From CAWIJJ01 sp963836425 (GTDB taxonomy: Bacteria; Acidobacteriota; Terriglobia; Bryobacterales; Bryobacteraceae): 64,000 bases of DNA. The number at the start of each line of letters is the position of its first letter. The stretch's first letter is position 1. This document shows, one piece after another, positions 60,807 through 64,000 of this stretch. The DNA lies in contig CAWIJJ010000017.1 of assembly GCA_963836425.1 (NCBI GenBank), positions 1 through 64,000 of the forward strand, read 5' to 3'. The notes beneath the pieces were generated by a model. That model had not been told where the DNA came from and made no database searches. It saw nothing but the letters and a program-made list of their open reading frames with translations. The position numbers and the translations under genes are program-made.

Positions 60807-61550
60807 TTACGCGAGCGCCTCCAGTTCCTTCTCGTCGATATCGAAGTTCGAGTAAACGTTCTGCACATCTTCGTGATCTTCGAGGGCCTCGTGAAGCCTG
60901 AGCATGCCGCTGGCGTTCTTGCCCTCGAGCTTGATCAGATTCTTGGGCACCATGGCGATACTGGCGTCCTCGTGGGGAAGGCCGGCGGCCTCGAGCGCCT
61001 TGATCACGTTGTCGTGCGCTTCGGGAGCGGAAAGAATCTCCCAGCGTTCACCGTCGTTGCGGAGGTCGTCCGCGCCGGCATCGAGGACGATGGCCATGAG
61101 CTGGTCCTCGCCGGCCTTGTCGGCGGGCAGGAAGACCTGGCTCTTGCGTTCGAACATCCAGGCGACGCTGCCCTGCTCGCCCATATTGCCGCCGTTCTTC
61201 GAAAAGATATGGCGGATGTCGCTGACGGTGCGGTTGCGGTTATCGGTGGCGACGTTGACGAGGACGGCGGCCCCACCGGGCCCGTACCCTTCGAACATCA
61301 CCTCCTCAATCTGTCCGCCTTCAAGTTCGCCGGTGCCGCGCATGATGGCCTTCTTGATGTTGTCGGAAGGCATGCTGACGTTCTTGGCAGCGAGGACGGC
61401 GGTACGCAAACGGGGGTTGCCGTCCGGATCGCCGCCGCTGCGGGCGGCAATCGTGATTTCCTTGATGAGGCGCGTGAACGTTTTTCCGCGCTTGGCGTCC
61501 AGAGCCGCCTTCTTGTGCTTAATAGTGGCCCATTTGGAATGGCCCGACAT
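60807..61550 (-). CDS. yebC: YebC/PmpR-family protein
   Basis: A 247-residue protein with the conserved start MSGHSKWATIKHKKAALDAKRGKTFTRLIKEI, the GGDPDGNPRLRTAVLAAKNVSMPSDNIKKAI block, MFEGYGPGGAAVLVNVATDNRNRT and the C-terminal EDHEDVQNVYSNFDI. Family members are transcription regulators, and recent work also links them to ribosome rescue at polyproline. It is linked to ruvC in many bacteria. Confidence 0.95.
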   Translation of the reverse strand: MSGHSKWATIKHKKAALDAKRGKTFTRLIKEITIAARSGGDPDGNPRLRTAVLAAKNVSMPSDNIKKAIMRGTGELEGGQIEEVMFEGYGPGGAAVLVNVATDNRNRTVSDIRHIFSKNGGNMGEQGSVAWMFERKSQVFLPADKAGEDQLMAIVLDAGADDLRNDGERWEILSAPEAHDNVIKALEAAGLPHEDASIAMVPKNLIKLEGKNASGMLRLHEALEDHEDVQNVYSNFDIDEKELEALA

Positions 61551-61699
61551 GTGAACCTCGCAGGTAGGCCCCAGCCTCGCGCGGCCGGGAGAGACAATGT
61601 TATGAATTCAACGCCTTTGAGGATAGCAGAATCGCGGGGGTGTGGGGTAGATCCGGGATAAAGGGTACGTGGAGGTAACCTTTTTCCGCAGCACGTCGC

Positions 61700-61705
61700 T
61701 ATACT
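61700..61705 (+). promoter_or_regulatory. Possible -10 box of the TolC-family gene
   Basis: TATACT lies 9 bases before the ATG at 61,715, placing the transcript start within about 3-5 bases of the start codon. No clear -35 or ribosome site is visible. Confidence 0.35.
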
Positions 61706-61714
61706 GTTGCTCGC

Positions 61715-63007
61715 ATGAACGCAAGATTCCTGCTTCCAGCCCTTTTCAGCGCGACCGCGCTCTGCCAGAATCCCTCACCGGCGCCGGTGGCGCTCACGTT
61801 TCAGTCGGCGCTCGACCGCTCGCGGCAGTTCAGCCAGCAGTGGCTTTCGGCCGGATACGCCGGGCAACTGGCGCACGAGGACGCCATCCAGGCGCGCGCG
61901 GCGATGCTGCCCGCGTTGAGTTCGGTGAACCAGTTCATCTACACGCAGCCGAACGGTACGCCCTCGGGGGTTTTCGTGGCCAATGACGGGCCGCACGTGT
62001 ACAGCAACCAGGCGGCGGTCCACGGCGAGATCTATTCTCCGGTATTACGGGCGGATTACCGGCGGGCGCTGGCGGCGGAAGCGGTGGCGCGTGCGCGGAC
62101 GGAGGTTGCGCTGCGCGGCATGGTGGCAGTGGTGGCCCAGAACTACTACGGGATGCTGGCGGCGCAGCGGAAGCTCGATAACGCGCGGCAAAGCGTCAAG
62201 GAGGCCGAGCAGTTCGTCGATATCACCCAGAAGCAGGAGCAGGGCGGGGAGGCGGCCCACTCGGACGTGGTGAAGGCGCAACTCCAGCTCGAACAGCGGC
62301 GGATCGACCTGAGCAACGCGGAACTGGATCTCCAGAAGGCACGGATCGCGGTGGGGGTGATGCTGTTTTCCGATTACGCGCAGCCGTTCAGCCTGAACGA
62401 CGACCTGGAGACGGTGACGCCCATGCCGTCGCTATCCGAGATTCAGGCGCGCGCCGGGCAGGACAACCCGGAGATCCGGGCCGGGCAGGCGCTGATCGAG
62501 CAGCAGGGACACGAGATCAGTGCGAGCCGCGCCGCGCTGTATCCCACGCTGTCCTTCGATTATTTCTACGGGATCAATGCCAACACCTTCGCGGTACACA
62601 ACCCGGAGGGCCAGAACCAGCTCGGGTCCTCGGCGCAGGTGCAACTGACCATCCCGTTGTGGGATTGGGGCGCGAACCGCAGCCGGGTGCGGCAGGCGGA
62701 GTTGCGGCTGCAACAGGCGCGCACGGAGCTGAATTTCGCCGAGCGCCAGTTGCGGAGCAATGTGAGCGCGTATTACGCCGAGGCGAGCGCCGCGGCTTCG
62801 CTGATTCAGGCCCTGCGGCGAAGCGTGGACCTGGCGGCGGAGAGCCTGCGCCTGACGGTGCTCCGCTACCAGGCGGGGGAAGTGACCGCCCTCGAAGTGG
62901 CGGACGCGCAGAGCACCCTGGCGCAGGCCCGCAACGCGTACGCCGACGGCCTGGTGCGGTACCGGCTGGCGGTGGCCAACGTGCAGACTCTGACGGGAAT
63001 CTTCTAA
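61715..63007 (+). CDS. TolC-family outer-membrane efflux protein
   Basis: A 430-residue protein with a signal peptide (MNARFLLPALFSATALCQ) and the duplicated TolC helical repeats: ALDRSRQFSQQWLSAGYAGQLAHEDAIQARAAMLPALSS, then VAQNYYGMLAAQRKLDNARQSVKEAEQFVDITQKQEQGGEAAHSDVVKAQLQLEQRRIDL, the barrel motif AALYPTLSFDYFYGIN and the second repeat ALEVADAQSTLAQARNAYADGLVRYRLAVANVQTLTG. It forms the outer-membrane exit duct of an export system. The next gene follows without any gap. Confidence 0.9.
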   Translation: MNARFLLPALFSATALCQNPSPAPVALTFQSALDRSRQFSQQWLSAGYAGQLAHEDAIQARAAMLPALSSVNQFIYTQPNGTPSGVFVANDGPHVYSNQAAVHGEIYSPVLRADYRRALAAEAVARARTEVALRGMVAVVAQNYYGMLAAQRKLDNARQSVKEAEQFVDITQKQEQGGEAAHSDVVKAQLQLEQRRIDLSNAELDLQKARIAVGVMLFSDYAQPFSLNDDLETVTPMPSLSEIQARAGQDNPEIRAGQALIEQQGHEISASRAALYPTLSFDYFYGINANTFAVHNPEGQNQLGSSAQVQLTIPLWDWGANRSRVRQAELRLQQARTELNFAERQLRSNVSAYYAEASAAASLIQALRRSVDLAAESLRLTVLRYQAGEVTALEVADAQSTLAQARNAYADGLVRYRLAVANVQTLTGIF

Positions 63008-64000
63008 ATGCTGAAAATCATGTTGCTTTGCTGCTCGTTGCTGCTGATCAGCTCGGCGTGTTCCCCGAAAGCGGAAGAGCAGGAGACCGAGGCCGCCGCG
63101 CCCGTGCAGGTGGCGCCGGTGAGGCAGGAGACGATTCATCGGATCGTGGAAGCGGACGCCGTTCTGTTCCCGGCCGACCAGGCCAGCGTGACGCCGAAGA
63201 TCTCGGCGCCCGTGCAGAAGTTTTACGTCACTCGAGGCGACCACGTGAAGGCCGGGCAACTGCTGGCGACGCTCGAGAATCGCGACTTGGCGGCGGCCGT
63301 GTCGGCGGCGCGCGGGCAGTTGCAGCAGGCGGAGGCCAACCTGCGGAGCACCACGGACGCGATGGTGCCCGAGTCGGTGGTGAAGGCGCAAACGGACGCG
63401 GCGGCGGCGAAGCAGCAACTGGACGCGGCGGCGAAGCTGCTGGAGAGCCGGCGGGAGCTGCTGGCGCAGGGGGCGCTGGCGCGGAGGCAGGTGGACGAAG
63501 CCGAGGTGCAGTACGCGCAGGCAAAGGCCCAGTTCGACGCCGCGCAGGAACACCTGCGAACGCTCCAAACGGTGGGAAAGCAGGAACAGGTGAACACGGC
63601 GAAGGCGCAGGCGGAGACGGCGCAGGCGCAATTGCGGTCGGCCGAAGCGCAGCTCAGCTATTCGGAGATTCACAGCCCGATTTCAGGGGTGATTGCGGAG
63701 CGTCCCGTTTACCCGGGGGAGATGGCGAATGCGGGCTCGCCGCTGCTGACGGTGATGGATGTCTCGCACGTGGTCGCGCGCGCCAATGTTCCGCAGGACC
63801 AGGCGGCGGCGGTGAAGGTTGGAGATCCGGCGGTGGTCAAGCTGGCCGAAGGCGGCCTGGAGGTGCCCGGGAAGGTGACGGTGGTGAGTCCGGCCACGGA
63901 CCCGGCGAGCACGACAGTCCAGGTTTGGGTGGACCTGCCCAATCCGGGTGAGCGGCTGAAGCCCGGCGGCGGGGCGCACGTTTCCATCACGGTGGCCACG
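63008..64000 (+). CDS. RND efflux periplasmic adaptor (HlyD/AcrA family), 3' end cut by window
   Basis: The ATG at 63,008 immediately follows the TolC stop. The 331 visible codons stay open to the edge. It starts as a lipoprotein (LLCCSLLLISSACSPK), then has the biotinyl-lipoyl half (VTPKISAPVQKFYVTRGDHVKAGQLLATLENRDL), a long coiled coil (about residues 95-220), the second lipoyl half (AEAQLSYSEIHSPISGVIAERPVYPGEMANAGSPLLTVMD) and the beta-barrel (VGDPAVVKLAEGGLEVPGKVTVVSPATDPAST). It links the inner-membrane pump to TolC; the pump gene should follow beyond the window. Confidence 0.9.
   Translation, partial: MLKIMLLCCSLLLISSACSPKAEEQETEAAAPVQVAPVRQETIHRIVEADAVLFPADQASVTPKISAPVQKFYVTRGDHVKAGQLLATLENRDLAAAVSAARGQLQQAEANLRSTTDAMVPESVVKAQTDAAAAKQQLDAAAKLLESRRELLAQGALARRQVDEAEVQYAQAKAQFDAAQEHLRTLQTVGKQEQVNTAKAQAETAQAQLRSAEAQLSYSEIHSPISGVIAERPVYPGEMANAGSPLLTVMDVSHVVARANVPQDQAAAVKVGDPAVVKLAEGGLEVPGKVTVVSPATDPASTTVQVWVDLPNPGERLKPGGGAHVSITVAT

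Overview
The window looks like a soil-metagenome contig made of two unlike parts. Positions 1 to about 6,120 carry genes of actinobacterial type: a class III cyclase/ATPase relic, a broken AAA-ATPase plus TOPRIM-like pair, an alkaline-phosphatase-superfamily hydrolase and a DUF222/HNH endonuclease. From about 6,125 to the end the content is acidobacterial, most like Bryobacterales/Solibacter: PadR regulators followed by ADOP-type permeases, a carboxypeptidase-regulatory TonB-dependent receptor, a sugar dehydrogenase ending in a Solibacter-type C-terminal domain (TIGR03437), and a hopanoid operon. The two parts meet inside one reading frame that joins most of an HNH endonuclease to most of a glycerate kinase. 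I read this as an assembly chimera rather than a real fusion.

Layout. 1-6,120: actinobacterial-like block. 6,125-7,545: truncated glycerate kinase and a TPR protein. 7,546-16,070: accessory region with a SEFIR/zinc-finger protein, an ArsR-SRPBCC-hydrolase cassette bounded by a 21-bp direct repeat, two PadR/ADOP loci (both permeases broken) and a broken exported methyltransferase. 16,240-26,163: TonB-dependent receptor, MrfA-type helicase, PilZ protein, aldo/keto reductase, PQQ-type sugar dehydrogenase. 26,253-31,435: complete Tol-Pal operon (tolQ-tolR-tolA/tonB-tolB-pal-cpoB), divergent from recN. 33,172-40,787: LysR regulator, TIGR03790 protein, Spy-like chaperone divergent from a CpxR/CpxA-like pair, S9 peptidase. 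40,805-50,401: nine-gene hopanoid operon (ispH-shc-hpnH-hpnA-hpnG-two zinc dehydrogenases-hpnC-hpnD). 50,485-64,000: ogt, epimerase, inositol-phosphate synthase, LytTR regulator, motAB, stress and exported proteins, ruvC, yebC, and the first two genes of a TolC/RND-type efflux operon cut by the window end.

The hopanoid operon covers isoprenoid precursor supply (IspH), squalene assembly (HpnC, HpnD; no hpnE in the window), cyclisation (Shc), adenosyl transfer (HpnH) and adenine removal (HpnG). The two embedded zinc dehydrogenases have no assigned step. The Spy/CpxRA block has a CpxR-box-like site between the divergent genes, which fits an envelope-stress circuit.

Single-base frameshifts recur in genes that should be intact (shc, hpnD, the S9 peptidase and the Spy signal peptides). 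Part of the apparent gene decay may therefore be sequence error. The relics with several lesions (cyclase, ADOP permeases, methyltransferase) are better candidates for genuine decay.
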